A stretch of DNA of 64,000 nt, taken from contig SUSV01000002.1 of the NCBI GenBank assembly GCA_015063245.1, positions 1-64,000 of the forward strand, read 5' to 3'. Positions within the stretch are counted from its first letter, which is position 1, and each line of letters begins with the position of its first letter. The notes beneath the pieces were generated by a model. It saw only the letters and a list, made by a program, of their open reading frames with translations, had not been told where the DNA came from and did no database searches. The stretch comes from Thermoplasmata archaeon. Lineage in GTDB: Archaea > Thermoplasmatota > Thermoplasmata > Methanomassiliicoccales > Methanomethylophilaceae. The position numbers were made by a program, and so were the translations under genes. Positions 17,345 through 29,016 of this stretch are shown piece by piece.

Positions 17345-18733
17345 ATGGCAGAAGCAAACATCAGCAAAGAGTACAAGACCGTCTCCCAGATCGCCGGACC
17401 TCTCATCTACGTGAAGAAGACAGAGCCCGTCGGATACAAGGAAATGGTCAACATCAGGCTCTCTGACGGATCCACCAGGAGAGGACAGGTTCTGGACTCA
17501 TCCGATGAGGTCGTCGTCGTCCAGGTGTTCGAGGGAACATCGGGAATCGACAGGGACGCATCAGTCAGGTTCCTCGGCGAGACAATGAAGATGCCCGTGT
17601 CCAAGGACATGCTCGGACGTATCCTTTCAGGATCCGGACAGCCCCTCGACGGCGGAGCACCCATCGTTCCCGAGAAGGAGCTCGAGATCAACGGAGCGGC
17701 TATCAACCCGTGGGCAAGGGACTCACCTTCTGATTTCATCCAGACAGGTATCTCCACAATCGACGGAATGAACACCCTGGTCAGGGGTCAGAAGCTGCCT
17801 ATCTTCTCCGCATCGGGACTTCCCCACAACGAGATCGCTCTTCAGATCGCTCGTCAGGCAAAGGTCCGCGGAGAGAACGAGGAGTTCGCTGTCGTGTTCA
17901 TCGCGATGGGAATCACCAACGAAGAGAAGCAGATGTTCATGAAGGAGTTCGAGAGGACAGGTGCACTGAAGAACGCTGTCGTGTTCCTCAACCTGGCCGA
18001 CGACCCCGCTGTGGAGCGTACCCTGACACCCCGTCTCGGTCTCACCACCGCGGAATACATGGCATTCGACCTCGGTATGCAGGTTCTGGTCATCATGACC
18101 GACATTACCAACTACTGTGAGGCACTGCGTCAGATTGGAGCAGCTCGTGAAGAGGTGCCCGGAAGGCGTGGATACCCCGGTTACATGTACACCGACCTCG
18201 CACAGCTGTACGAACGTGCGGGAAGGATCAAGGGAAAGAAAGGATCCATCACACAGATCCCCATCCTGTCCATGCCCGGAGGAGACATCACCCACCCGAT
18301 CCCCGACCTGTCTGGATACATCACAGAGGGACAGATCGTTCTGTCCATGGACCTGCACAGGAACGGTATCTACCCGCCTGTCAACGTTTCATCATCCCTC
18401 AGCCGTCTGATGGGAGGAGGAACCGGAGAGGGCAGGACCCGTGAGGACCACAAGGGAGTGTCCGACCAGCTCTATGCGGCATACGCAGAGGGTAAGGATC
18501 TCCGTGGACTGGTGGCAATCGTAGGAAAGGACTCTCTGTCCGCAAAGGACAGGAAACTGCTGGAGTTCGCGGACCTCTTCGAGGACCGCTTCGTCAGGCA
18601 GGGTCAGGAAGAGGACCGTTCCATCGAGCAGACACTGGACCTCGGCTGGGAACTGTTCACAGCTCTCGATCTCGACCAGATCACAAGGATCAGCCGTAAG
18701 TACATCGAGAAGTACCTGCCCAAGAAGGCTTGA
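17345..18733 (+). CDS. ahaB: A-type ATPase regulatory subunit B
   Basis: 462 residues. It has the A/B-family fold but a degenerate P-loop ([18 protein letters not shown]), as expected for the non-catalytic B subunit. Markers are [19 protein letters not shown] and [27 protein letters not shown] at 17331-17334 is ideally spaced for the ATG at 17345 and too close to an in-frame GTG at 17336. Confidence 0.96.
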   Translation: MAEANISKEYKTVSQIAGPLIYVKKTEPVGYKEMVNIRLSDGSTRRGQVLDSSDEVVVVQVFEGTSGIDRDASVRFLGETMKMPVSKDMLGRILSGSGQPLDGGAPIVPEKELEINGAAINPWARDSPSDFIQTGISTIDGMNTLVRGQKLPIFSASGLPHNEIALQIARQAKVRGENEEFAVVFIAMGITNEEKQMFMKEFERTGALKNAVVFLNLADDPAVERTLTPRLGLTTAEYMAFDLGMQVLVIMTDITNYCEALRQIGAAREEVPGRRGYPGYMYTDLAQLYERAGRIKGKKGSITQIPILSMPGGDITHPIPDLSGYITEGQIVLSMDLHRNGIYPPVNVSSSLSRLMGGGTGEGRTREDHKGVSDQLYAAYAEGKDLRGLVAIVGKDSLSAKDRKLLEFADLFEDRFVRQGQEEDRSIEQTLDLGWELFTALDLDQITRISRKYIEKYLPKKA

Positions 18734-18738
18734 TATCC

Positions 18739-19359
18739 GTGGGAGCACACGATGTCACCCCCAACCGTTCGGTACTGCTCCAGCTGAAGAGCAGGATCAA
18801 ACTGACCCAAGGCGGTCACAAGGTCCTCAAGATGAAGAGAGACGGTCTCATCATCGAGTTCTTCGACATCCTGGAGAAGGCCAGGGCGATGCGCGCAGGC
18901 GTTTCCTCAGACTACGAGAACGCCATGCACGCCATCACCATAGCCCGTGCGGTAGAGGGAGAGGTCGCCGTGAAATCCGCGGCATACGCCCTGAAGGGTG
19001 ACCCTCAGGTGAATGTCACGAGCAAGAGCATCATGGGAATGGTTGTCCCCAAGGTAGAGGCCGAGCATCTCCATGTTTCGATGGTCGACAAGGGATACGG
19101 AGTCATCTCCACATCCGCCTACATCGAGGACGCGTCGCTCGCCTTCGAGAAACTCCTCGAGACGATCGTCCGCGCCGCAGAGGTAGAGACGACCATGAAG
19201 AAGCTCCTTGACGAGATCGAGAAGACCAAGAGGAGAGTCAACGCTCTCGAGTTCAAGATCATTCCCGAGCTCAAGGAGTCCGAAAGGTTCATCAAATTCA
19301 GTCTCGAAGAGATGGAAAGAGAGAACACCACAAGGCTCAAGCACCTGAAGAAAGCATGA
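18739..19359 (+). CDS. ahaD: A-type ATPase subunit D
   Basis: 206 residues from GTG 18739. N- and C-terminal long helices form the central rotor coiled coil (VTPNRSVLLQLKSRIKLTQ at the start; EIEKTKRRVNALEFKIIPEL near the end), the subunit D signature. AAGG at 18725-18728 is placed for the GTG at 18739; a TTG at 18730 overlaps the ahaB stop and is a weaker choice. Confidence 0.92.
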   Translation: MGAHDVTPNRSVLLQLKSRIKLTQGGHKVLKMKRDGLIIEFFDILEKARAMRAGVSSDYENAMHAITIARAVEGEVAVKSAAYALKGDPQVNVTSKSIMGMVVPKVEAEHLHVSMVDKGYGVISTSAYIEDASLAFEKLLETIVRAAEVETTMKKLLDEIEKTKRRVNALEFKIIPELKESERFIKFSLEEMERENTTRLKHLKKA

Positions 19360-19372
19360 TGAGGTTGAGAGT

Positions 19373-19519
19373 ATGAAATCCATGAACGAGCGCATCGAGG
19401 AAACGCTGCAGGACCCTTCCAAGCTGAAGAAGGTCTTCACCGTAGCGTGGATCGTCGCTTACAGCATGCTCATACTCGGATTCATAATCATCCTGTGGAT
19501 TCTTTTCATGGGTCAGTAA
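19373..19519 (+). CDS. 48-residue single-TM protein ending the ATPase operon
   Basis: ATG at 19373 follows GAGGT by 6 nt and lies 13 nt after the ahaD stop. The product starts MKSMNERIEETLQDPSKLKK, an amphipathic charged segment, followed by a membrane helix (about residues 21-46) and GQ. The placement, ribosome site and clean topology argue for a real gene co-transcribed with the ATPase. I do not recognise the family. It could be an assembly factor or an accessory subunit near the membrane sector. Confidence 0.6.
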   Translation: MKSMNERIEETLQDPSKLKKVFTVAWIVAYSMLILGFIIILWILFMGQ

Positions 19520-19541
19520 ACATCTTAACAATCATCTTCCA

Positions 19542-19561
19542 GCCGGCCCTCCGGGGCCGGC
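19542..19561 (+). terminator. Strong hairpin after the ATPase operon
   Basis: Perfect 8-bp stem GCCGGCCC/GGGCCGGC with a TCCG tetraloop, 22 nt after the last stop codon of the operon. Confidence 0.6.
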
Positions 19562-19631
19562 AACCCCTTGCTTTTCATGCATTTAGAGGCAATCGGTACT
19601 TTATTCTACTATTAGGCATATACATCCAACT

Positions 19632-19702
19632 GTCGGGCCGGGGGTTTTCGCAAATGCTTTCCCCCCTTCATTTCCTCGAAGTCTACGTGAGGTTGGCCCG
19701 GC
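19632..19702 (+). ncRNA. Candidate structured RNA between ahaD-operon and DP1
   Basis: A 71-nt element folds neatly: outer stem GTCGGGCC (19632-19639) with GGCCCGGC (19695-19702), including one G-U pair that exists only in the plus-strand RNA; immediately inside, hairpin GGGGG/CCCCC (19640-19644 with 19661-19665); then hairpin CCTC/GAGG (19674-19677 with 19689-19692). This is a closed three-way junction. It lies between convergent genes. It may be a small RNA or an elaborate terminator of either side. I do not recognise it as a known class. Confidence 0.4.
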
Positions 19703-19721
19703 CGTCCCTATTTCTAAATAA

Positions 19722-21152
19722 TCAGTTGAAGTCCTTCATCTCGACCTTGCCGGTACCGAGGTCAACGACGGGCATGATGGCGGGATCGGGATTGAAGTTG
19801 TGCATCCTCTGGTACTCGGTCTGGCTCTGCCATGTGGAGGCGTTGATTAGGCGCACTCCGTTGTACTGGAGCTGACCTGCTCCGTGGACGTGCCCCGATA
19901 CGAATATGTCGGGAACGATCTCCATGGCCATGTAGTCCTTCTTCTCTGGGGCAAGGGCATTCCTCTGCCCGTAGATGGGTGCGAGATGGCGCCTGATGCA
20001 CATCTCTTTCATGACCCTTAGGGGATCCTCGTAGGTGAGGTACTGGACCCCTGCGACCCAGTCGTCGATGCTCTTCCCGTGATAGCTCAGGACGGTCCTT
20101 CCCTCCACGTTGAGGTAGATGGGATTGCCGACCATCAGGATGTTGGAATCGAATGTCTTCGTGAACACTGCATTCAATGCGGGCTGAGGCTCCGCAGGGC
20201 GTGCAGCATCGTGGTTTCCGGGGTGGATGACCATCTTTATGTGGTCGGGGATCTCCTTCAGATACTCGGCGAGCTTGTCGTACTGCTGATAGATGTCGGG
20301 GATATCCAGCTCCTTGTCCTGATCCGGGAACACTCCGATCCCGTCGACGACGTCCCCGGGGAACACCAGATAGTTGATGTTCTCCTTGACGGAGTTCGCC
20401 TTCAGCCATGACACCATCTTCTCCCACTGGGGTTCGAGGAAGGTGCTGCTTCCCACATGGACATCCGAGAGGAAGGCGATCTTCGAGTTCGAGTCGCTCA
20501 GCTCCCACGTGTGCGTCTTCGGGATGTCCGGTCTGACGATCTTCTCAGCCATGATGAACTGCGTCTTGCTGTTCGGCTTGCCGATGATACCGATGACCTC
20601 ATCGGTGACGAACACCTCGCTGGCTATGGGGGAATCCTTCGAGATGAACACCTTCGCCATGCCCGTGTCGTCCTCGACAGAGAGCATCGTATGACCGTTC
20701 TTGGTCGTGGACTTGTCGTACACCATACCGATGACGCGGACCTCCCTGTCAAGCGTCCTCGCCCTCTCTATGCTCATGGCCTTGCCGAAGTCGTTGCGCT
20801 TCTCGATGAGCCTCTTCATGGTGAAGTACCTGGCCCTGAAGTAGTTCGCGAAATCGTTGACCTTCCCCTCGCAGGTGGATTCCCCTGTGATATCCGTGCC
20901 CTTCACGACCGTAAGGTCGGAAGTGAACTTGTTGTTGGGCTTGATCTCCTTCGGCGATTCGAAAAGGATCTTGTCGCCTGCTATGCAGTCCATGATGTCC
21001 TTCTTATCGACGAACAGCACGTTCCTCGAAAGATGCGCGAAGACGGTGTTGACGAATTCCATCGGCTTATCGTTGGAGAGTATCATCTCCATAGCCTCGG
21101 GGGTGAAGAAAATCCCCTTGCTCATAGCAGCCGACAGAACCTCGTCCTTCAT
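19722..21152 (-). CDS. polB: DNA polymerase D small subunit DP1
   Basis: 476 residues. An N-terminal helical region, an OB fold (RVIGMVYDKSTTKNGHTMLSV) and a C-terminal calcineurin-like phosphatase domain with DVHVGS, FPGDVVDGIG, HPGNHD and GHVHGAG, the metal motifs of the proofreading exonuclease of PolD. DP1 partners the large subunit DP2 (not in this window) in the euryarchaeal replicative polymerase. Normal length and intact motifs. Confidence 0.94.
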   Translation of the reverse strand: MKDEVLSAAMSKGIFFTPEAMEMILSNDKPMEFVNTVFAHLSRNVLFVDKKDIMDCIAGDKILFESPKEIKPNNKFTSDLTVVKGTDITGESTCEGKVNDFANYFRARYFTMKRLIEKRNDFGKAMSIERARTLDREVRVIGMVYDKSTTKNGHTMLSVEDDTGMAKVFISKDSPIASEVFVTDEVIGIIGKPNSKTQFIMAEKIVRPDIPKTHTWELSDSNSKIAFLSDVHVGSSTFLEPQWEKMVSWLKANSVKENINYLVFPGDVVDGIGVFPDQDKELDIPDIYQQYDKLAEYLKEIPDHIKMVIHPGNHDAARPAEPQPALNAVFTKTFDSNILMVGNPIYLNVEGRTVLSYHGKSIDDWVAGVQYLTYEDPLRVMKEMCIRRHLAPIYGQRNALAPEKKDYMAMEIVPDIFVSGHVHGAGQLQYNGVRLINASTWQSQTEYQRMHNFNPDPAIMPVVDLGTGKVEMKDFN

Positions 21153-21256
21153 AGCATCCTCCGTACGTTCTCGTCACATAAGGAATTTGCCTAACGCGCA
21201 TCGTATGCTCCCTGTCAGGTCAAAATCGTTATTATGCAGAGCTCCGATGTGAAAGC

Positions 21257-21643
21257 ATGACCTCAGTGACCATCGAATGTCAGGTGAATCCAAGTGAGGA
21301 TCCGGATAAGGTAGCGGCAGCGATCATCAGCATCTTCCCGGATGCCGAATTGGAGCTCGGGGACAAGGGTTTCAAAGGAACGGCGACCCTCAATCATTTC
21401 TCGAAGCAGATCCGCAAGCAGAAGATCCTCGACGCGACGCGCGGGGTCATGATCAAGAACATGCGCGGCAACAAGACCTGGGTGAACCTGAACAAGCAGG
21501 TCGCAACCGTGGGGAAGGTGTCGTTCGCAGACAAGAACCCGGTCCTGGGAGCCATTGAGGTCTGCATCCAGGACGATGACATAGAGGGATTGATCGACAT
21601 AGTGGCGCCTGTCACCGTCGATGGAGAAGAGGTCAGGATATGA
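21257..21643 (+). CDS. UPF0201 family protein, predicted RNA-binding
   Basis: 128 residues. VTIECQVNPSEDPDKVAAAI and the following NHFSKQIRKQKILDATRGVM are the conserved segments of the archaeal UPF0201 family, whose fold resembles small RNA-binding proteins. Function unproven. Its stop overlaps the next gene's ATG by 4 nt, so they are translated together. Confidence 0.8.
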   Translation: MTSVTIECQVNPSEDPDKVAAAIISIFPDAELELGDKGFKGTATLNHFSKQIRKQKILDATRGVMIKNMRGNKTWVNLNKQVATVGKVSFADKNPVLGAIEVCIQDDDIEGLIDIVAPVTVDGEEVRI

Positions 21644-22401
21644 TCGGGATATCCTGTACGGCGTTCTCATCGGATTCCCCGGAGAAGTGGCTAGACAAGA
21701 TCGTCGGGAACTTCGAGCTCTGGGAGATATTCTCCGAGGCCTCGCACAGCGTCGTGTACAATCGCGATGCTTTCGCCGAGCTCCTTCCCTCATACGATCT
21801 CCATTATTCCATTCACGCACCGATCTGCGACATCAACGTCGCGTCGATAAGCGACCCTGTCAGGGAAGCCTCCCTGAAGGAGATCATCGATACCATCAGG
21901 GTCGCAAGTGACCTCGGAGTGGATAGGGTGACAGTGCATCCCGGCATCTCTTCCATGTCCGTCCGCGGCATAGAGGACAGATATCTGGCACATGGCAAGG
22001 AGTCCATGAAGGCCATCGACAAGGCCTCCCGCGAATACGGAGTCAGGATTGCAGTGGAGAACATGCCGTACATGTACTTCTTCCTCTGTTACAAGGCGAA
22101 GGACCTGGCCGATCTCATCGACGGAACGGACCTCGGCGTGTGCTTCGACATCGGGCACGCCAACACCGCAGGCGAGATCGACTCGATGATCGAGCTTCTC
22201 GGCGACCGTCTTGAGAACATCCACATCCATGACAACAACGGGGACCGCGATGCCCATATGACGATCGGCGAGGGGTCGATAGACTTCCAGCATGTCATCA
22301 AGGCCTTGGGCTCATACGACAAGAACTATGTGATTGAATCCAAGAGCTACGAATCCGCTCTTGAATCTCAGTCCGTCCTGGAATCGATGCTCTCTTCCTG
22401 A
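21640..22401 (+). CDS. Sugar phosphate isomerase/epimerase-like TIM-barrel protein
   Basis: 253 residues of the AP endonuclease 2/xylose isomerase-like superfamily: YSIHAPICDIN, VDRVTVHPG, GVRIAVENMPY, LGVCFDIGHANTAGE, ENIHIHDNNGDRDAHMTIGEGSIDF. The His/Glu/Asp metal-binding residues of the barrel are present. Substrate cannot be assigned. Coupled by ATGA overlap to the UPF0201 gene. Confidence 0.85.
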   Translation: MIGISCTAFSSDSPEKWLDKIVGNFELWEIFSEASHSVVYNRDAFAELLPSYDLHYSIHAPICDINVASISDPVREASLKEIIDTIRVASDLGVDRVTVHPGISSMSVRGIEDRYLAHGKESMKAIDKASREYGVRIAVENMPYMYFFLCYKAKDLADLIDGTDLGVCFDIGHANTAGEIDSMIELLGDRLENIHIHDNNGDRDAHMTIGEGSIDFQHVIKALGSYDKNYVIESKSYESALESQSVLESMLSS

Positions 22402-23435
22402 TCCTCGAAACCGGTCTTCGGAAGGTCCTTGATACCGCGGACCCCTTGATAGGTCTTCTTGAGCAGCACGGGCACGGCGATCAGTCCGAACAACAGCAGC
22501 AGGAGCTCCAGCAGTCCGGTGAACGCCACGCTACCGGCCAGCCACACCCCGAGATAATCGGTCAGCATATGACACATTATCGACACATGCAGGCCGAACC
22601 TCATGAACAGGTATCCCATCGCGAATCCGCCCAGCATGACCGGGAACATCTTCCACAGTCCCCAGCCGCCCACGTGGGCGTAGGCGAAGTTGATCGTAGA
22701 GAAGACCAGGAACACGAGCCCGACCTTGGACATCCCGAATCCTCCGAGGAGGCACTTGTAGAAGTCCTTCTTCTTCATGCACAGCGCAACTATCGCCATC
22801 GGCACGCCGATCCAAAGGAAACGGAAACCGATCTCCTCGAACACCGCGGCCTCCCCGAACCAGAACAGGGCCTTCTCGAAGCTCAGGTCGTTGAGGTCCG
22901 ACGGTGCCGACGTCTCGGTGCCCAGACCGCTGATCACCAAGGTGAGTATGATCTCCAGGACCAGTGTGGAACCGAGCAGCAGCGCGAGCCAGAACAGCGG
23001 AGTATCCTTGTTCCTCTCGGCATAGTTCTTGCCGCCTTTGAAGGCGAATCTCGACTGATACAGGAAAACCGCCGCGGATACTATGAGGGCTATGGCGATG
23101 AACACCCACTGCAATTGGGCCAGATGTCCGTTCAGACGGAGTATCCCGATCCATACGAACAGGTAGATGTACAGTCCGTTGCCCTCGTAAGTCGGGTCCT
23201 GGACTGCATCGAAGGTGCTCGAGAATCCCGCCACGACAAGGATCACGTCTATTATGACCGAGAACAGGACCACGATCATCGACGGTACGACGAGCTTGTT
23301 CATCGTCCTATCGTTGAATAGTCCCTCTTTCTTCTTCTCCGGCACCGGCTCCGTACCTTCTGCGAAGCTCTGTCCGCACTTGATGCAGAACTTGTAACCA
23401 TTCGCTTTGCATCTCTCGCATTCGTCGCAAGTCAT
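22368..23435 (-). CDS. CPBP-family intramembrane protease with zinc ribbon
   Basis: 355 residues. An N-terminal CxxC zinc ribbon (CDECERCKANGYKFCIKCG), then about eight membrane helices. The CPBP/Abi motifs are FEEIGFR (EExxxR), a FAYAH motif, and HMLTD in the last helices. Bacterial relatives act in prenyl-protein processing or bacteriocin immunity. The ATG at 23435 overlaps the stop of the upstream gene by 4 nt; the frame is open further upstream but that part is antisense noise over the neighbour. Third gene of a regulator operon. The 3' end overlaps the convergent TIM-barrel gene by 34 nt. Confidence 0.8.
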   Translation of the reverse strand: MTCDECERCKANGYKFCIKCGQSFAEGTEPVPEKKKEGLFNDRTMNKLVVPSMIVVLFSVIIDVILVVAGFSSTFDAVQDPTYEGNGLYIYLFVWIGILRLNGHLAQLQWVFIAIALIVSAAVFLYQSRFAFKGGKNYAERNKDTPLFWLALLLGSTLVLEIILTLVISGLGTETSAPSDLNDLSFEKALFWFGEAAVFEEIGFRFLWIGVPMAIVALCMKKKDFYKCLLGGFGMSKVGLVFLVFSTINFAYAHVGGWGLWKMFPVMLGGFAMGYLFMRFGLHVSIMCHMLTDYLGVWLAGSVAFTGLLELLLLLFGLIAVPVLLKKTYQGVRGIKDLPKTGFEDQEESIDSRTD

Positions 23436-24049
23436 TGTCCTGCCTCCAGCAGCTCTATCACGCCCTTGGCGCGCTCCACGTCTATGATGGCCAGCAGGTC
23501 CTTCCTGTAGTTGGCCACGTCCCTGATCTCGTTGGCGATGTGTATCTCCCTCTGTCTGGAGACCGCCGCGTATGATTTCAGGGACCTGTTGATGTACTCG
23601 TCCCATTGAATGGCGAGTTTCTCCGGCGTGTCTCCGTCGAAGAACTTCTTCATGCCCCTCTTTGCGACCCGGTGCTCCTTTACGAACTGCCACGGGCCGA
23701 CGGTATCTGTGTACAGCTTGGTGAAATCCTCGTCATTCATATCGAGGGCTATGCATGTAGTATTCAGCTCTGTGACCAGATCCACGAAGGTGTACATGGC
23801 GGGGGATGGGATCTCCACCTCCCCGAATCTTTCCATATGTTTGGCGTAGACCATGTCCAGCTCGCTGACATCGAAAGTATCGCTGATGTTGCGTCTGTTC
23901 TTCAGGCACTGTATCCCCTCGATGTTCAGCGCCACGCCGTATGCATCGTGTTCAGAGAACTCATTGCGGACCCTGTCCGTTTCGGATACAAGTCCGTTGA
24001 CGACTGTGATTATATCCACCCTGAAGTCGCCGATGTCGATGGATTTCAT
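23432..24049 (-). CDS. Hypothetical helical protein in regulator/protease operon
   Basis: 205 residues, soluble, with an N-terminal alpha/beta part (IDIGDFRVDIITVVNGL) and a long helical C-terminus (NRSLKSYAAVSRQREIHIANEIRDVANY). I do not recognise the family. It overlaps the regulator upstream and the CPBP protease downstream by 4 nt each, so the three should be made in similar amounts; it may link the two. Confidence 0.65.
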   Translation of the reverse strand: MKSIDIGDFRVDIITVVNGLVSETDRVRNEFSEHDAYGVALNIEGIQCLKNRRNISDTFDVSELDMVYAKHMERFGEVEIPSPAMYTFVDLVTELNTTCIALDMNDEDFTKLYTDTVGPWQFVKEHRVAKRGMKKFFDGDTPEKLAIQWDEYINRSLKSYAAVSRQREIHIANEIRDVANYRKDLLAIIDVERAKGVIELLEAGQ

Positions 24050-24990
24050 CTCTTTGTACCCCTTTCGGCCACAAGGTTGGTGAGGTCGCTGGGCTCGTCT
24101 ATCTTCTTGAGCTCGTCGTTGGAGACGACCGCTGTAGAATTGATGTTGTCCCTCTCGTGCTTGCGTTCCACGATGAGGATCGAGAACCTGTCCATGATCC
24201 TTGAGATCTCCGAGGCGACGATGGCCCTCTCCATGACCTTCTCGTCATCGGATCCGAGGCTGGTCAGCATCAGTGCGCTGTCGTTCTTCGACACCGCCTC
24301 GAACGGGCTCTTCACAACGGGTCTGACATTGAATCCCAATGATGACAGCTGCTTGAGCGCGAACCTGTCATCGATGCTCGGCGGGGTGTGCTGCTCCTTC
24401 ATGCGCTCCTCGCTCTTGAATGTGAAAGGATCGATCGGTTCTATGATGGGGAGCCCGAGATATTCCTCCATGCGTAGCGCGGCATCGATCATGGCGCCCA
24501 TTCCCGATTCGTACATCTGGATGGTACGCCTCGACACTCCGGCGGTCTCCGCCAGCACTCCGAGGCTGATTCCTCTCTCCTCCCTCGCCGCCTTCAGCAG
24601 GTCGCTGTCCAATCTGACGTACAGTCCTCCGGGCGCCGCGAAGATGAATGGCGGAGCCTCATCCAGAAGCAGGTCTGCAAGCGTCTCGTTTGATACGATT
24701 GATATGTTGAACCTGGAGTAGACGATACCCGGTTCCAGTGCTCCCGAGCTGGAGCGCTCCCCGGTCACCAGGGGTGTCGCGCCCAGGGATTCCGCGAGGA
24801 CCTTCATCTCATCGGCATTGTCCTTGGAGAACGCATCGATGTTGCTGAGGACCTTCACTATGAGTACGCGGTCGTCCCTCCTCGCGACGATATCGAAGCA
24901 TATGCCCCTGATCGTCAGGGCCGACGAGACGTCGAATCCAGCCTTCGCTAGGATGGCACGTGTGGTGTTGATGAGTCCCGTCCTGTCCAT
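24046..24990 (-). CDS. Predicted transcriptional regulator (COG1395-type, central XRE HTH)
   Basis: 314 residues from the ATG at 24990. An N-terminal alpha/beta domain with a nuclease-like strand pattern (CFDIVARRDDRVLIVKVL), a central XRE helix-turn-helix (AREERGISLGVLAETAGVSRRTIQMYESG), and a C-terminal domain repeating the alpha/beta pattern (ALKQLSSLGFNV...DSALMLTSL). Archaeal COG1395 proteins share this layout. A TATA box overlapping an inverted-repeat operator ends about 25 nt before this ATG, supporting a leaderless start here rather than at an in-frame start at 25083. Confidence 0.8.
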   Translation of the reverse strand: MDRTGLINTTRAILAKAGFDVSSALTIRGICFDIVARRDDRVLIVKVLSNIDAFSKDNADEMKVLAESLGATPLVTGERSSSGALEPGIVYSRFNISIVSNETLADLLLDEAPPFIFAAPGGLYVRLDSDLLKAAREERGISLGVLAETAGVSRRTIQMYESGMGAMIDAALRMEEYLGLPIIEPIDPFTFKSEERMKEQHTPPSIDDRFALKQLSSLGFNVRPVVKSPFEAVSKNDSALMLTSLGSDDEKVMERAIVASEISRIMDRFSILIVERKHERDNINSTAVVSNDELKKIDEPSDLTNLVAERGTKR

Positions 24991-24992
24991 GC

Positions 24993-25015
24993 GTGTAGAA
25001 GGGTTTACACTTCTA
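24993..25015 (-). promoter_or_regulatory. Autoregulatory operator overlapping the TATA box
   Basis: Two interlocking inverted repeats, GTGTA/TACAC (24993-24997 and 25006-25010) and TAGAAG/CTTCTA (24996-25001 and 25010-25015), both with 8-nt spacers, sit over the TTTATAG promoter of the XRE regulator gene. Self-repression by that regulator is inferred. Confidence 0.5.
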
Positions 25016-25069
25016 TAAACTGTTGTATGTTTGTTTTCGGGGGATTGCTCCCCCGATTTTGAAAGAATT

Positions 25070-27747
<2,678 letters not shown>

Positions 27748-27888
27748 GTAGATCACTCGGTTGTTAACCTTTGGTTCACTACTACATTATACATCAGAAC
27801 TTCTATAAAATATTATCTAAAAGGAACCCGAACGCGATGAAATGTCCCGCCAGCCATCCCATTTTATACTCTCGATTTTTACTCGGAT

Positions 27889-28965
27889 ATGATGAAAGGC
27901 GAGCTCATCGACGACTATGTCGTCGTCAAGGACCAGACTGACGGTAACCGTCTCTACGGAAAGGGCAACTACGGTTATCCCCGCAGGGGCGGAGGTGTCG
28001 ATCTCGATCTCCTTGAGGCGAATCTCCTCGTCGAGATAGGCAAGCTCGAAGTCTTCGACGGTGACAGGAAGCTGTCGTTCGAGGACCTTTTCATGTTATC
28101 ATCCACCATGATCGAGGATTTCGATATCCTGTACATCACATACAGGGACATCAGGCTGGGAAGAGGTCTTGTGGTCAAGCAGGAGACCGGCAATTACGAT
28201 CTGTCGGTCTTCGGCGCAGGCAAGAGGCAGACCAACTCCCGCCCGGCATACATGCTCAGGGCCGTTTCCGAGAGGAGCGTCCTGGACGCATCGGAATCCC
28301 TGGAAGGTACCAAGGAGACCAACGACAGGAGGAAGAACCTCCTGTACGGGGTGGTCGACGAGGAGGGTGACGTCACATACTACAAGCTCCATGTCAAGGA
28401 TCCCGCCGGGAAGGTGTTCCCCACGGACATCAAAGGCAGCGCCGAGGGCGTCCTCCTGAGCGACCGTGTCTTCGTGTTCGACCAGGATCAATGCAACTTC
28501 CTGCGCGAGTACGGATTCTTCGGCAAGATGATCAACGGAGCCTACCAGCTGTCGCTGGCAGAGGCATGCTATCTCATCGGCAAGGGCAGGCTGACCGTGA
28601 GGGACATCGATGCGAAGGAGTACGATTACGACGATCTCTTCGACTATGCCGCGGCGCAGCAGGATGAGTTCGAGAATCGTCTGAAGGTGTACACCGACCT
28701 CCGCGAGAGGGGTCTCGTCGTAAAGGCCGGATTCAAGTACGGAACGCATTTCAGGGTCTATCAGGATGATCCAGACGATTGCCACGCGAGGTTCCTCGTG
28801 CATGCGGTCCCCTATGAGATCACCAAGATGTGGCCCGATATCTCAAGGACGGTAAGGCTGTCCGGAGGCGTCAAGAAGGAGATCCTCTTCGCGATGGTCA
28901 AGGGCAATTCCGTACAGTACCTCGAATTCGAATGGTACAAGCCCGGACTGGTCCCCGGTAAATGA
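27889..28965 (+). CDS. endA: tRNA-splicing endonuclease EndA (long, two-repeat form)
   Basis: 358 residues, twice the length of the homotetrameric form, with a degenerate N-terminal repeat and a catalytic C-terminal repeat. The C-terminal copy carries the triad: a Tyr in GLVVKAGFKYG, His in YGTHFRVYQ and Lys in VRLSGGVKKEILFA. This is the alpha-2 dimer architecture known in several euryarchaea. It cleaves introns at bulge-helix-bulge motifs. TTTTATACTC at about 27861 fits a leaderless start at 27889 or the next codon, also ATG. Confidence 0.93.
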   Translation: MMKGELIDDYVVVKDQTDGNRLYGKGNYGYPRRGGGVDLDLLEANLLVEIGKLEVFDGDRKLSFEDLFMLSSTMIEDFDILYITYRDIRLGRGLVVKQETGNYDLSVFGAGKRQTNSRPAYMLRAVSERSVLDASESLEGTKETNDRRKNLLYGVVDEEGDVTYYKLHVKDPAGKVFPTDIKGSAEGVLLSDRVFVFDQDQCNFLREYGFFGKMINGAYQLSLAEACYLIGKGRLTVRDIDAKEYDYDDLFDYAAAQQDEFENRLKVYTDLRERGLVVKAGFKYGTHFRVYQDDPDDCHARFLVHAVPYEITKMWPDISRTVRLSGGVKKEILFAMVKGNSVQYLEFEWYKPGLVPGK

Positions 28966-28994
28966 TTCTTCTAAGGAATTAAAAATGGGAAATA

Positions 28995-29008
28995 GGCGCT
29001 TTCGCGCC
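28995..29008. terminator. Bidirectional hairpin between endA and DUF5654 gene
   Basis: GGCGC TTTC GCGCC between two convergent genes, 29 nt after the endA stop and 8 nt after the other. Confidence 0.5.
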
Positions 29009-29016
29009 ATTGGGTT

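Noticed and set aside
23436..23693. N-terminal extension of the CPBP protease
   Set aside because: Arg/Gly-rich out-of-frame translation of the upstream gene; the zinc-ribbon Met at 23435 with ATGA overlap is the real start.
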